Positions 8,068 through 16,180 of a DNA stretch of 42,531 nucleotides are shown here, piece after piece (position 1 is the stretch's first letter; each line of letters begins with the position of its first letter). The notes under the pieces were generated by a model. It was not told the origin of the DNA, searched no databases, and worked only from the letters and a program-made list of their open reading frames with translations. The position numbers and the translations under genes were made by a program. This stretch comes from Bryobacteraceae bacterium (GTDB lineage: Bacteria; Acidobacteriota; Terriglobia; Bryobacterales; Bryobacteraceae), in the NCBI GenBank assembly GCA_025927575.1, contig JAICLJ010000019.1, forward strand, positions 1-42,531. The letters run 5' to 3'.

Positions 8068-8955
8068 ATGAGCATGATTCGTTACTTGAAGCTGAGTTTT
8101 GCGCAGGTGGCGCTCATTTGGGTGGGTGCGACACTGATGTTGGGCCAGGAACCAACCGCCTCTCCGCCAGCTCAGGCCAGTTCAACCAGTGACATTAGCG
8201 CGGCGGCGATCAAACAGGCAAAACAAGATCCAGCCGCCTTCGAGCGCGGGGCGAAGGTTTTTGCAAAGTACTGCGCCGGCTGCCATGGCGCCCTCGCACG
8301 GGGAGGGGCAGGCGCCCCGAACCTCGTCCGCTCTCTGCTCGTTCTTGATGACGAGAAGGGATTGCTCATCGCTCCGGTGATCCGGGAAGGCCGCCCCGAC
8401 AAGGGTATGCCCAAACTCGGCCTCAGTGAACCGCAGATCTCGGATATTGTCGCCTGGCTGCATGTTCAGACCTATGTCGCGGGCCACCGTGGAACGTATA
8501 CTTTCGGGAACGTGGTCACGGGCGATGCCCAAAAAGGTAAGGTGTACTTCAACACCACCGGGAAATGCAGCACGTGTCACTCGGTGACCGGCGACCTCGC
8601 TGGTATTGGCAGCAGGTATGAGCCGCTGTCACTCCAATCGCGCTGGCTCCAACCACGCGAGGGCAGGCGTCGACGCCGGGGCGCCAAGGCCGGTTCAGGA
8701 GAATCCCGCGAAACGCTGCCGACCGTCACGGTAACGCCGGCTTCGGGAGAATCTGTTTCGGGAATGCTCGATCACATCGATGATTTTACAGTTTCGCTGC
8801 ATGACTCATCCGGCAATTTTCACTCATTCACGCGCAATGGAACCACGCCCAAGGTCGTGGTGCATGATCCTCTTGCAGCCCATACTCAAATGCTGGGCAT
8901 GTATACAGACGCCGACATCCACAACGTGACGGCTTACCTGGTGACACTGAAATGA
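8068..8955 (+). CDS. Exported c-type cytochrome with two heme motifs, partner of the PQQ dehydrogenase
   Basis: A signal peptide (about the first 26 residues, ending in the region LMLGQEP) targets this protein to the periplasm. There are two CxxCH heme sites, CAGCH and CSTCH, about 98 residues apart. After the first, DKGMPKLGLSEPQISDIVAWL supplies a likely Met axial ligand. The segment after the second heme, rich in Arg, leads to a small beta-rich tail resembling the end of large heme proteins of Planctomycetes and Verrucomicrobia. Its stop overlaps the dehydrogenase start as ATGA, so the two are coupled and the cytochrome is the probable electron acceptor. An ATG at 8020 is also in frame but precedes the signal peptide by 16 residues. 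Confidence 0.85.
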   Translation: MSMIRYLKLSFAQVALIWVGATLMLGQEPTASPPAQASSTSDISAAAIKQAKQDPAAFERGAKVFAKYCAGCHGALARGGAGAPNLVRSLLVLDDEKGLLIAPVIREGRPDKGMPKLGLSEPQISDIVAWLHVQTYVAGHRGTYTFGNVVTGDAQKGKVYFNTTGKCSTCHSVTGDLAGIGSRYEPLSLQSRWLQPREGRRRRRGAKAGSGESRETLPTVTVTPASGESVSGMLDHIDDFTVSLHDSSGNFHSFTRNGTTPKVVVHDPLAAHTQMLGMYTDADIHNVTAYLVTLK

Positions 8956-10544
8956 ATTTCTCTCGCATCGTTTTTTCCTGCATTTTGCTGGTTTGTCCCG
9001 GCATGGCGTTCGGACAAGGCCTCGACCCGGCGGCGCTTCTAAAGCAACCCGCGGACATGTGGCCGACCTACAACGGCGACTACTCCGGCCGCCGGTTCAG
9101 CCCGCTAACTCAGATCAATTCATCGAACGTTCAAGCGTTATCGCTTGCCTGGTCCGCCCGTTTCACCGGGCAATCGAGCGGCGGCATTCGGATTAAGGCG
9201 ACACCGCTGCTGGTGAACGGCGTCCTTTACTTTTCAGCTCCGAACAATGTTTGGGCCGCCGATGTGCGCACCGGGCGCGAGCTGTGGCACTATCAGTATC
9301 CGCCCAATACCGGCAGCACGATTGGCAATCGAGGCGTCGGGATGTATGAAAACTGGCTCTATTTCGAAACGCCGGATAGCCACCTCGTTAGCCTGGACGC
9401 GAAAACGGGCAAGGAACGTTGGAAAGTTCAGATTGCGGATCCTAAGCTCGATTACACCTCCACGGTTGCGCCCGTCATTATTAAAAATCACATCATGATT
9501 GGGATCGGGGGCGATCACTTAGATAACCCTGGATTTCTCGAGTCGCGAGATCCTGAAACGGGAGCCTTGCAGTGGAAATGGTGGACAACGCCGCGCAAAG
9601 GTGAGCCCGGCATTGAGACATGGCCGAATGAAGCTGCCGCAGCCCATGGCACGGGGCAAACTTGGATGCCCGGCACGTACGACCCGGAACTCAACCTTTA
9701 CTACCTCGGCACTGGCAATCCGAATCCGGTGCTGGCGGAAAAGAGCCGGAAGGGCGATAACCTTTACACCTGCTCCATTGTGGCAATCAATCCCGATACC
9801 GGAAAGCTGACCTGGTATTACCAGGTTTCGCCCCACGATGTACACGATTGGGATGCAAATGAAACGCCGGTTTTGATTGACGGCGAGATTGATGGACAAC
9901 CTCGTAAGCTGCTTGCCCAGGCAAGCCGAAATGGATACTTCTTCGTGTTGGACCGGACGAATGGCAAGCATATTTTGACCAAACCGTTTATCGATACGTT
10001 GAACTGGGCCAAAGGACTAAATGCGAACGGACAGCCGATTCCAGATCCCGAGAAATATCCCTCCGTGGATGGAGTGATGGTTTCACCGGCGTCGGGCGGC
10101 GCAACCAACTGGCCGGCGCCCAGCTTTAACCCTGAAACGGGCTTTTTCTATGTAGGGTCCACGCGTGCTTACAGCATGTTCTACCTGACCGATACCGACG
10201 AGCATCCGCAGGGGTGGGCCGGTCTGGATCGCATTGCCGGAGGTGAAGGCGGATCGCTGCTCGCCATCGACTACAAGACGGGCGACATCGCCTGGCGACA
10301 TGATTGGCCAAGCGGCAGCGGCGTCGTTTCCCACTTGTCGACGGCTGGGAAGTTGTTGTTCACAAGCCACGGCGACTATCTGATCGCCTTCGATCCGGCG
10401 AACGGAAAGATCCTGTGGCATGCCGGCCTCACTGATAGCCCCAGCGGCGGCCCCATTTCTTATATGGTGGACGGCAAACAGCATATACTCGTCGCCGCGG
10501 GCGATACGCTGTTCAGCTTCGCTCTGAAGCAACCTGCGCAATGA
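8952..10544 (+). CDS. PQQ-dependent alcohol/aldose-type dehydrogenase with lanthanide-type Asp-x-Asp motif
   Basis: A secreted quinoprotein of 530 residues with a signal peptide ending near residue 21 (MAFGQG) and a beta-propeller with repeated W-docking motifs (DVRTGRELW, DAKTGKERW, DYKTGDIAW). It oxidises an alcohol or sugar in the periplasm and passes electrons to the coupled cytochrome. GTGNPNP (N256) matches the metal-binding Asn region. HDVHDWD places the catalytic Asp at 299 and a second Asp at 301, the residue pair that marks lanthanide-dependent enzymes such as XoxF. The metal-ligand Glu of methanol dehydrogenases seems to be Asp188 (GGDHLDNPGF) and the vicinal Cys pair is absent. 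The substrate is unknown. Confidence 0.85.
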   Translation: MNFSRIVFSCILLVCPGMAFGQGLDPAALLKQPADMWPTYNGDYSGRRFSPLTQINSSNVQALSLAWSARFTGQSSGGIRIKATPLLVNGVLYFSAPNNVWAADVRTGRELWHYQYPPNTGSTIGNRGVGMYENWLYFETPDSHLVSLDAKTGKERWKVQIADPKLDYTSTVAPVIIKNHIMIGIGGDHLDNPGFLESRDPETGALQWKWWTTPRKGEPGIETWPNEAAAAHGTGQTWMPGTYDPELNLYYLGTGNPNPVLAEKSRKGDNLYTCSIVAINPDTGKLTWYYQVSPHDVHDWDANETPVLIDGEIDGQPRKLLAQASRNGYFFVLDRTNGKHILTKPFIDTLNWAKGLNANGQPIPDPEKYPSVDGVMVSPASGGATNWPAPSFNPETGFFYVGSTRAYSMFYLTDTDEHPQGWAGLDRIAGGEGGSLLAIDYKTGDIAWRHDWPSGSGVVSHLSTAGKLLFTSHGDYLIAFDPANGKILWHAGLTDSPSGGPISYMVDGKQHILVAAGDTLFSFALKQPAQ

Positions 10545-10657
10545 TTTGCGGAAGAGAAGAAGGACAGTCCCATGATGCCGTGCCGGTGCTTTAGAAACCG
10601 GCTCGACCCTTCTCGCAATTCCCGGCCGAGTTGATCGGAACTGAGTTGGTTCCGCAT

Positions 10658-11680
10658 TCAGCGGCGCCTACTTAATACAGCGAAGACAAGCCCAGCCAAT
10701 ACCACGGCCGCGGAAGCGACCAGACCGCGGTGCGCCGTGAGATTGATCAAATCCAGGTTCATTACGCTCTGCGCGCTGTAGCTCTTGGCTCGATCATCGA
10801 AAATGCCGTGGGCGGCATAATCGCCTGGCGCCGGTTCGAACAAATTGTCCGGACGATCGGGTGAAACAAATTCCGGGGTCTGCTGGGCGTCGTAAGCATG
10901 TCTTGCAAGATAACGATCGGCGAAGGCTGGGGCGATTCCCTGGCCGTAAATCGCTTTTACAGTCGGCCAACCCACATAGACTTCACGTCGTTTGTGGCCG
11001 GCGGCCCACACGATTGCGCGCGCCGCAACCTCCGGCTGAAAAATCGGAGGTACAGGCTGGGGATGGCGAGTAAGGCGCGTGCGGCACCAACTGAACTGAG
11101 GCGTGTTCATGGCCGGCAGCATGACGGCCGTAATATGCACGTTGCTTTTATCGTGAATAAGCTCGGAGCGAATCGAATCGGTGAATCCGATAATGGCATG
11201 CTTCGCGCCGCAGTATGGAGATTGCAGTGGGATGGAGCGGTAAGCCAATGCGGAGCCGACCTGAACGATTGTGCCCCGATTCCGCCTGTGCATCCGTTTT
11301 AGCGCCGCCATGGTTCCGTAGACTTGCCCGAGGTATGTGACTTCCGTGGCGCGCTTGAATTCTTCGGGCTTAATCTCGAGCAAGGGTGCGAATATCGTTG
11401 TCATCGCGACGTTCACCCAAATGTCGATGGGTCCGAACTCTTGTTCAACTCGCTCGGCTGCCTCATCCACCTTCTGTGCATCGGCCACGTCCACCGGTAG
11501 TTCGAGCGCTTTTCCGCCCGACTCTTCGACCTCGCGTTTAGCTGCTGCTAAACGCTCCCGTCCGCGCGCGATCAGTCCGATATGGGCTCCCTGGTGCGCA
11601 AACTCATTAGTCACCGCCCGTCCTACGCCCGCTGTTGCGCCGGTGATCACGACGACTTTTCCTCGTTTTACGTTCTCCAC
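10658..11680 (-). CDS. Short-chain dehydrogenase/reductase (SDR) with a C-terminal membrane segment
   Basis: Residues 13-20 (TGATAGVG) form the dinucleotide-binding glycine motif. The catalytic triad is Ser143, Tyr156 and Lys160 (YCGAK). The usual NNAG motif is altered to NVAM (residues 90-93). At 340 residues it is longer than a classical 250-residue SDR. The extra C-terminus ends in a hydrophobic helix (about 313-337, LVASAAVVLAGLVFAVL) capped by basic residues, so the enzyme is probably membrane-anchored. The substrate is unknown. The gene converges on the PQQ dehydrogenase, and the 113-base gap holds only a weak hairpin (CCGGT/ACCGG). Confidence 0.83.
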   Translation of the reverse strand: MENVKRGKVVVITGATAGVGRAVTNEFAHQGAHIGLIARGRERLAAAKREVEESGGKALELPVDVADAQKVDEAAERVEQEFGPIDIWVNVAMTTIFAPLLEIKPEEFKRATEVTYLGQVYGTMAALKRMHRRNRGTIVQVGSALAYRSIPLQSPYCGAKHAIIGFTDSIRSELIHDKSNVHITAVMLPAMNTPQFSWCRTRLTRHPQPVPPIFQPEVAARAIVWAAGHKRREVYVGWPTVKAIYGQGIAPAFADRYLARHAYDAQQTPEFVSPDRPDNLFEPAPGDYAAHGIFDDRAKSYSAQSVMNLDLINLTAHRGLVASAAVVLAGLVFAVLSRRR

Positions 11681-11848
11681 TTCTGCCCCTTTCCAGGCTG
11701 CCTGCGTGGTCGATGCGGCTTTTTAACTAACCAGTGCTCGTCCAAAGGAGATGCTGGAATTGAATTCGCGGATCCCCCCTGCATATCGATGAAAGCTCTT
11801 TCAAGCTCCCTGCGCGGAGCAGCTCAAAATCGGCCGGTGCGCTCATCG

Positions 11849-13609
11849 TCAGACAACTTCACGGACTTTGTCTTCGAGAACGGTCTTGATGATCTTCCAA
11901 CGGTCCTTTTCGCTTTTTCCCAGCGCCTGCGCAAAATGAAGCGCCTGTTCCGCGGTAATATTTCCAGGCAGTGGCGGCTCATTCGGGTCGACAACAGCTT
12001 CAACCAGCGCGGGGCCGGGATGAGCCAGCGCCTGTCGCAGCACATTCTCCACATCTTGTGGATCGTCGATGGTGAAGCCTGCCGCTCCGCAACATCTTGC
12101 GTATCCGGCAAAATCGATAGGCTGCAACTCGACCCCATATTGAGGATTTCCCTCCTGGGCCATCTGCTCCCACTTGATTTCGCCCAGAACGTTGTTTTTG
12201 ATGACCACTACTTTGACTGGCAGCTTATACTTGACAAGCGTGGCGATCTCGCCCATCAGCATTGTTAATCCACCATCGCCGACAATGCAGACTACCTGCC
12301 GCCCCGGATACGCGATGGAAGCTCCGACCCCGTAGGGCAAACCGTTTGCCATCGTTGCGAGGGAGCCTGAAAGCGAGAACTGCATTCGATCACGCATCTC
12401 GATGTAACGTGCTGCCCACGTCGCAATGGTGCCGCTATCCGAACACACGATGGCGTCATCATCCAGCAGCTTGTTCAGGTGATAAGTCACGACCTGGGGC
12501 TTCATCGGCTTGTCGGCGCGCGTGCCCCGCTTTTCCATGAGGTCATTCCAGTCCGCCATGCGTTTCTGTGATTTTTCCAGAAAAGTCCGGTGCTTCTTAT
12601 GTTCGATCAGCGGCAATAAAGCACGCAGGATGCTACGGCAATCGCCGACAAGGCCGACGTCAACAGGGTGCCGCAGTCCGATTCGCGTCGGGTCGAGATC
12701 GATCTGAATGGTTTTTGCCTGTCCGGGTTTCGGAAGAAATTCCATGTACGGGAAGTTTGTTCCGGCGATCAGAAAGGTATCGCATTCCTTGAGCGCATCT
12801 TGCGAGGGCGCCGTACCTAGCAGCCCAATTCCTCCAGTTGTGTACGGATTGCGATCCGGAACGGCGGCTTTGCCTAACAAGGCTTTTACAATCGGCGCAG
12901 CGGCGGCTTCGGCGAGCGCCAACACTTCCTCGCGAGCATTCAGGCAGCCGCGTCCTATGAGCATTGCTACCTTTGATCCCTTGTTGATCAGTTCCGCCGC
13001 CTGCTTCAGGCGCAGTTCGGCCGGCATCGGGTAAACACGAGCATATAAGTCGCTGCTGTGCTTGGCGATGTTCGCCTTAGAGCGTTCGCCCTCAGATTTC
13101 GTCCACTCCTGCATGTCTTTGGGAATCGTGATGTGAGAGACCGTTCGTCGCGCCAACGAGGTTTTGATCGCTTCATCAACAACATTGATTACGTGGGCCG
13201 GTCCCATCACTCGCTGGTTATAGGCCGCCACGTCCATATACAGCTTGTCGAGATCGACATCCTGCTGATAAGTAGTGCCAATCAAATCGTGAAAGGTATG
13301 TCCAGTAATCGCGAGCACCGGTTGTCCATCACACTTGGCGTCGTAGAGACCATTGAGCAGGTGGATGCCGCCGGGACCGGACGTTCCAAGGCAAACGCCT
13401 AAACGGCCGGTGAACTTCGCGTAGCCACAGGCGGCGAAAGCGGCCGCTTCTTCATGCCGCACCTGAACGAAGCGAAGCTTGTCCTGGCGGATACGCAGAG
13501 CTTCAAAGATGCCGTTGATGCCGTCTCCGGGTAAGCCAAAAATGGTATCGACTCCCCAGTCAATCAAGCGGTCTATCAAGGCGTCTGCTACGGTCTCGTT
13601 TTTTGACAT
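11849..13609 (-). CDS. poxB: Thiamine diphosphate-dependent pyruvate dehydrogenase (quinone)/pyruvate oxidase-like enzyme
   Basis: A 586-residue protein with the three domains of the PoxB/acetolactate synthase family: an N-terminal pyrimidine-binding domain with catalytic Glu53 (RHEEAAAF), a central FAD-type domain (about 200-335), and a C-terminal ThDP domain with the motif GDGGLTMLMGE (from 444). PoxB converts pyruvate to acetate and CO2 with electrons going to quinone. The length fits PoxB better than acetolactate synthase. The start ATG has AGGAG seven bases upstream. A possible promoter, TTGACA at 13666-13671 (minus strand) with a weak -10, lies about 40-60 bases upstream. Other ThDP oxidases cannot be excluded. 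Confidence 0.8.
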   Translation of the reverse strand: MSKNETVADALIDRLIDWGVDTIFGLPGDGINGIFEALRIRQDKLRFVQVRHEEAAAFAACGYAKFTGRLGVCLGTSGPGGIHLLNGLYDAKCDGQPVLAITGHTFHDLIGTTYQQDVDLDKLYMDVAAYNQRVMGPAHVINVVDEAIKTSLARRTVSHITIPKDMQEWTKSEGERSKANIAKHSSDLYARVYPMPAELRLKQAAELINKGSKVAMLIGRGCLNAREEVLALAEAAAAPIVKALLGKAAVPDRNPYTTGGIGLLGTAPSQDALKECDTFLIAGTNFPYMEFLPKPGQAKTIQIDLDPTRIGLRHPVDVGLVGDCRSILRALLPLIEHKKHRTFLEKSQKRMADWNDLMEKRGTRADKPMKPQVVTYHLNKLLDDDAIVCSDSGTIATWAARYIEMRDRMQFSLSGSLATMANGLPYGVGASIAYPGRQVVCIVGDGGLTMLMGEIATLVKYKLPVKVVVIKNNVLGEIKWEQMAQEGNPQYGVELQPIDFAGYARCCGAAGFTIDDPQDVENVLRQALAHPGPALVEAVVDPNEPPLPGNITAEQALHFAQALGKSEKDRWKIIKTVLEDKVREVV

Positions 13610-14445
13610 CGGTTTTCTCCTCTGAGCGATTCATGCTCGTACGTTCGATTCTGCCGGCGTGCTGGTGTCAACCACACATGTAGCCAAGTCTCTTGCGGCG
13701 GAAGAAATGCCAGCAAGAAATTTATGCCCTGCGAAGTGAGGACGCTTCCTGCCGCTGATATGTTGCTATGTCAGTTCAGGATGTTGCACGATTCATCTGC
13801 TCCGGTTCGCGCTCTGTGGATCTGCAAACCTGCTTGGATTGATTCCTATGGCGGCCGCCGTCCCCGATGAACAGCGCAACGCCCTCATCTACACACTCCG
13901 GCGACGTAAGAGACATCGAGTACGGATAGGAGAAGAACAACTCCTTACCGGCCGAGGCGATCAAAGCACAAAGAGAAACATGTTTGTTTCTTGCGGCGGG
14001 CTTCGAAAAACTACGGGTGTCACCCGCGGCTCTTTCAGAGCACTTTTCCATGGCCGCTCTTTATGTTGTGGAGACGTAGCGCCTACTACTATCCAGTTTC
14101 CATCTGAGATCATCTGTAAGTTAACTGGGAATTATTCCGGCGACCATGTTCAAAGATTCCGACCCTGGCCGATTCGTCTTTCACTTTTAGCGACGAGCTG
14201 AGAAGCTTGCTGACCTGGTCAGCGATTGCGGTTCTGCGTGCCACGCGCGAGCTCCTCTAGAAGCAAGCGATTATGCCGCGACGTCGGCATTCGGGCAAGT
14301 GTGACTCCTCCGCTCAACCCCCGCGCCCGGCGGTCTCCCAGAGCATTGATTCGAGGCTGCCATGGCGCGTATTCGCCGGCAAAACTATCGAGTCGGGAAC
14401 AAGTTGTATTGTAGTGACAAGCCATGTAGGACAAACGGCTATCTT
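13610..14445. other. Long intergenic region without a recognisable gene
   Basis: About 836 bases between the divergent PoxB-like gene and the sugar-acid/glycine operon. Short open frames exist on both strands (e.g. 13776-14051 minus, 13839-14201 plus), but none has a convincing start or recognisable motifs, so I list none. It holds the minus-strand promoter candidate for poxB near 13643-13671, a small hairpin GCTCT-TTC-AGAGC near 14029-14041, and a perfect palindrome at 14209-14223. I see no tRNA or known riboswitch. It could contain regulators of both flanking operons or an unrecognised small gene. Confidence 0.5.
14209..14223. promoter_or_regulatory. Perfect 7-bp inverted repeat, candidate operator
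   Basis: GCTGACC and GGTCAGC flank a single T. The site lies about 220 bases upstream of the ATG of the isomerase gene that opens the seven-gene run. Palindromes of this spacing are typical of dimeric repressors such as GntR-type proteins, but no regulator gene is adjacent, so the role is inferred only. Confidence 0.3.
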
Positions 14446-15393
14446 ATGATTAAAGGCGTTCTTTTACACTCGGTCAGTTACTCCGGATCGTGGGGCCAGC
14501 AACTACTGCCACTCGAAACATTTATCGATAAAGCAGCGGACCTCGGATTTCAAGGCGTCGAGTTAATGGCGAAACGCCCGCATCTTTCGTTGCTCGACTA
14601 CGGCTCGCGAGAATATAGCACCCTGCGCCGGAGAATCGAGGACCGGAAGCTAAAACACGTGTGCCTCGCTGCCTATACAAACTTTACAGCCGATGCTGCC
14701 CATGCCGAAATTCCTCACACTGAGATGCAGGTTCACTATCTCGCCGAATTGGCGAGAGCCGCGAAGGAATTGGGCGCGGAAGCCATTCGCGTATTCACAG
14801 GCTACGAGGAGAGCGCGTCACCGTTCGATCGTCAGTGGAATGTGGTGGTGAAGTGTCTGCGTGAAGCCTCACAACGGGCCGCGGAATTTGGCGTTGTTCT
14901 TGGCGTCCAGAATCACCACGACATTGCGAACGATTTTGAGAGTCTGCGTGATCTGATTTCCGAGATAGACCATCCCAACTGTCGCGCCATGTTTGACGCA
15001 TGGGCGCCAGCGCTGCAGGGCGAGGACATCGCGCGTGCCGCGCGCGATTTGGCGAGCATGACGGTTCACACGACTGTGGCGGACTATCAGTTGCGGTCAC
15101 GTCATCGCTACGTGCCGGCTCTTGTGAACTACGAACGTCAGACGCCTCGCGCACAGGCCGTGCCAATGGGGGAAGGGTCGATCGATTACGGCAGCTTCTT
15201 CGATGCTCTTTGTTCCGGCGGTTTCAATGGCACAGTGGCGTACGAGATGTGCTCGCCGCTCCGAGGCGGCGGCACGATGGAGAATCTCGATCGGTACGCG
15301 CGCGCGTTTCTTGAATATATGAGCACATACGTGGGAGATGCGGGCCAAGCCGGACGCGGTTGCACTGGTGAGCAGCGAGGACACAATCGGTGA
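14446..15393 (+). CDS. Sugar phosphate isomerase/epimerase (xylose isomerase-like TIM barrel)
   Basis: I start at the ATG at 14446 (MIKGVLLHSVSYSG); an earlier ATG at 14362 adds a polar 28-residue stretch unlike the family. The protein of about 315 residues has the beta-alpha repeats of the AP_endonuc_2/xylose isomerase superfamily: GFQGVELMAKRPH near the N-terminus, ELGAEAIRVFTG, the metal-site segment VLGVQNHHD, and late in the barrel GTVAYEMCSP. Such enzymes interconvert hydroxy-sugars or keto acids (e.g. hydroxypyruvate isomerase, tagatose epimerase) using a divalent metal. The exact reaction is unknown. Its stop overlaps the next gene as GTGA, so the two are coupled. Confidence 0.83.
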   Translation: MIKGVLLHSVSYSGSWGQQLLPLETFIDKAADLGFQGVELMAKRPHLSLLDYGSREYSTLRRRIEDRKLKHVCLAAYTNFTADAAHAEIPHTEMQVHYLAELARAAKELGAEAIRVFTGYEESASPFDRQWNVVVKCLREASQRAAEFGVVLGVQNHHDIANDFESLRDLISEIDHPNCRAMFDAWAPALQGEDIARAARDLASMTVHTTVADYQLRSRHRYVPALVNYERQTPRAQAVPMGEGSIDYGSFFDALCSGGFNGTVAYEMCSPLRGGGTMENLDRYARAFLEYMSTYVGDAGQAGRGCTGEQRGHNR

Positions 15394-16079
15394 GTGCCCA
15401 TTCAAACGACGAGGATGACCTGATCGCGTTCCTCAGGACGATAGATACGCCCACTGTCGCAAATGCGATCGAAATGCTGGAAGTTTGTTCGCGCTCCGAA
15501 GGTTTTCCTTCTCTCGACCTGCGTTGCCTGTTCCCGGAATTGGGCGTTATGTGCGGCTACGCAGTAACGGCCCACGTGGAAACTGTCACGAACGCAAATC
15601 CGAAAACCGAGGGGGCGTTTCTCGATCTATTCGAAGCGGTAGAGCAGTCGCCCAAGCCTGCCGTTGTGGTGATGCAAGAAATCGGAGAAGGCCGTGACCG
15701 CGCGGCTCACAGCGGTGAGGTCATGTCGACGATTTTCAGTTCTTTGGGCGCAGTGGGTCTGATCAGCGATTGCGCGGTCCGCGATTTATCGGCTGTCCGG
15801 AAGTTACGCTTTCACTACTTTGCGCGCGGCTCGGTTTCAAGTCATGCGAACTTTCGAATCGTGCGTTCGAACGTGCCCTGCGAAGTGCTCGGTATCACGG
15901 TACACCCCGGCGATCTATTGCACGGGGATGAAAACGGCATCATCAACGTTCCCGCCCGGAACCGTCAGTCTCTTCGTGATGCGATCCAGCAGATTTTATC
16001 TGCCGAGCGCAAAATATTTGACTTGGCGCGCGCCCCGGGCTTTAAGGCCGCGGCGCTGCGAAACCGATTCCTTCACTAA
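15390..16079 (+). CDS. RraA family protein / 4-hydroxy-4-methyl-2-oxoglutarate aldolase-like
   Basis: Starts with GTG overlapping the stop of the isomerase gene. The 229-residue protein contains the family core GEVMSTIFSSLGAVGLISD followed by CAVRD, with Arg131 and Asp132 as the substrate- and metal-binding pair, and LHGDENGIINVP near the C-terminus. This family includes class II aldolases that split 4-hydroxy-2-oxo acids into pyruvate plus an oxo acid, and oxaloacetate decarboxylases. The E. coli member RraA instead inhibits RNase E. Placement between sugar-acid genes favours the aldolase role here. Confidence 0.82.
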   Translation: MSAHSNDEDDLIAFLRTIDTPTVANAIEMLEVCSRSEGFPSLDLRCLFPELGVMCGYAVTAHVETVTNANPKTEGAFLDLFEAVEQSPKPAVVVMQEIGEGRDRAAHSGEVMSTIFSSLGAVGLISDCAVRDLSAVRKLRFHYFARGSVSSHANFRIVRSNVPCEVLGITVHPGDLLHGDENGIINVPARNRQSLRDAIQQILSAERKIFDLARAPGFKAAALRNRFLH

Positions 16080-16180
16080 GTTCGATTTCGCCGATTACGG
16101 TAGTTGAAGAGGCGGAGAAGAGTGGCAAAAGACTCAGGTAGGACAAGGCTGATTCAGAAAGAGCAGGATACAGGGCGCCG

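Noticed and set aside
10545..10657. Terminator hairpin between the convergent PQQ dehydrogenase and SDR genes
   Set aside because: Only a 5-bp CCGGT/ACCGG stem with a 9-base loop and no T-run is visible; too weak to call.
11762..11790. Cluster of restriction sites (EcoRI, BamHI, ClaI) in the gap between the SDR and PoxB-like genes, resembling a cloning polylinker
   Set aside because: Surrounding genes on both sides are intact and continuous in composition, and three 6-base sites in 30 bases can occur by chance. No longer vector-like sequence follows. A read-level check of the junction would settle whether the assembly is chimeric.
13641..13660. GTTCGATTC-like T-loop motif suggesting a tRNA
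   Set aside because: No matching acceptor, anticodon or T-stem could be folded around it.
13776..14201. Open frames of 91-120 codons on both strands in the 13.6-14.4 kb gap
   Set aside because: Low-complexity, no recognisable motif, no convincing ribosome site and no good neighbour context; most likely chance frames in a GC-rich gap.
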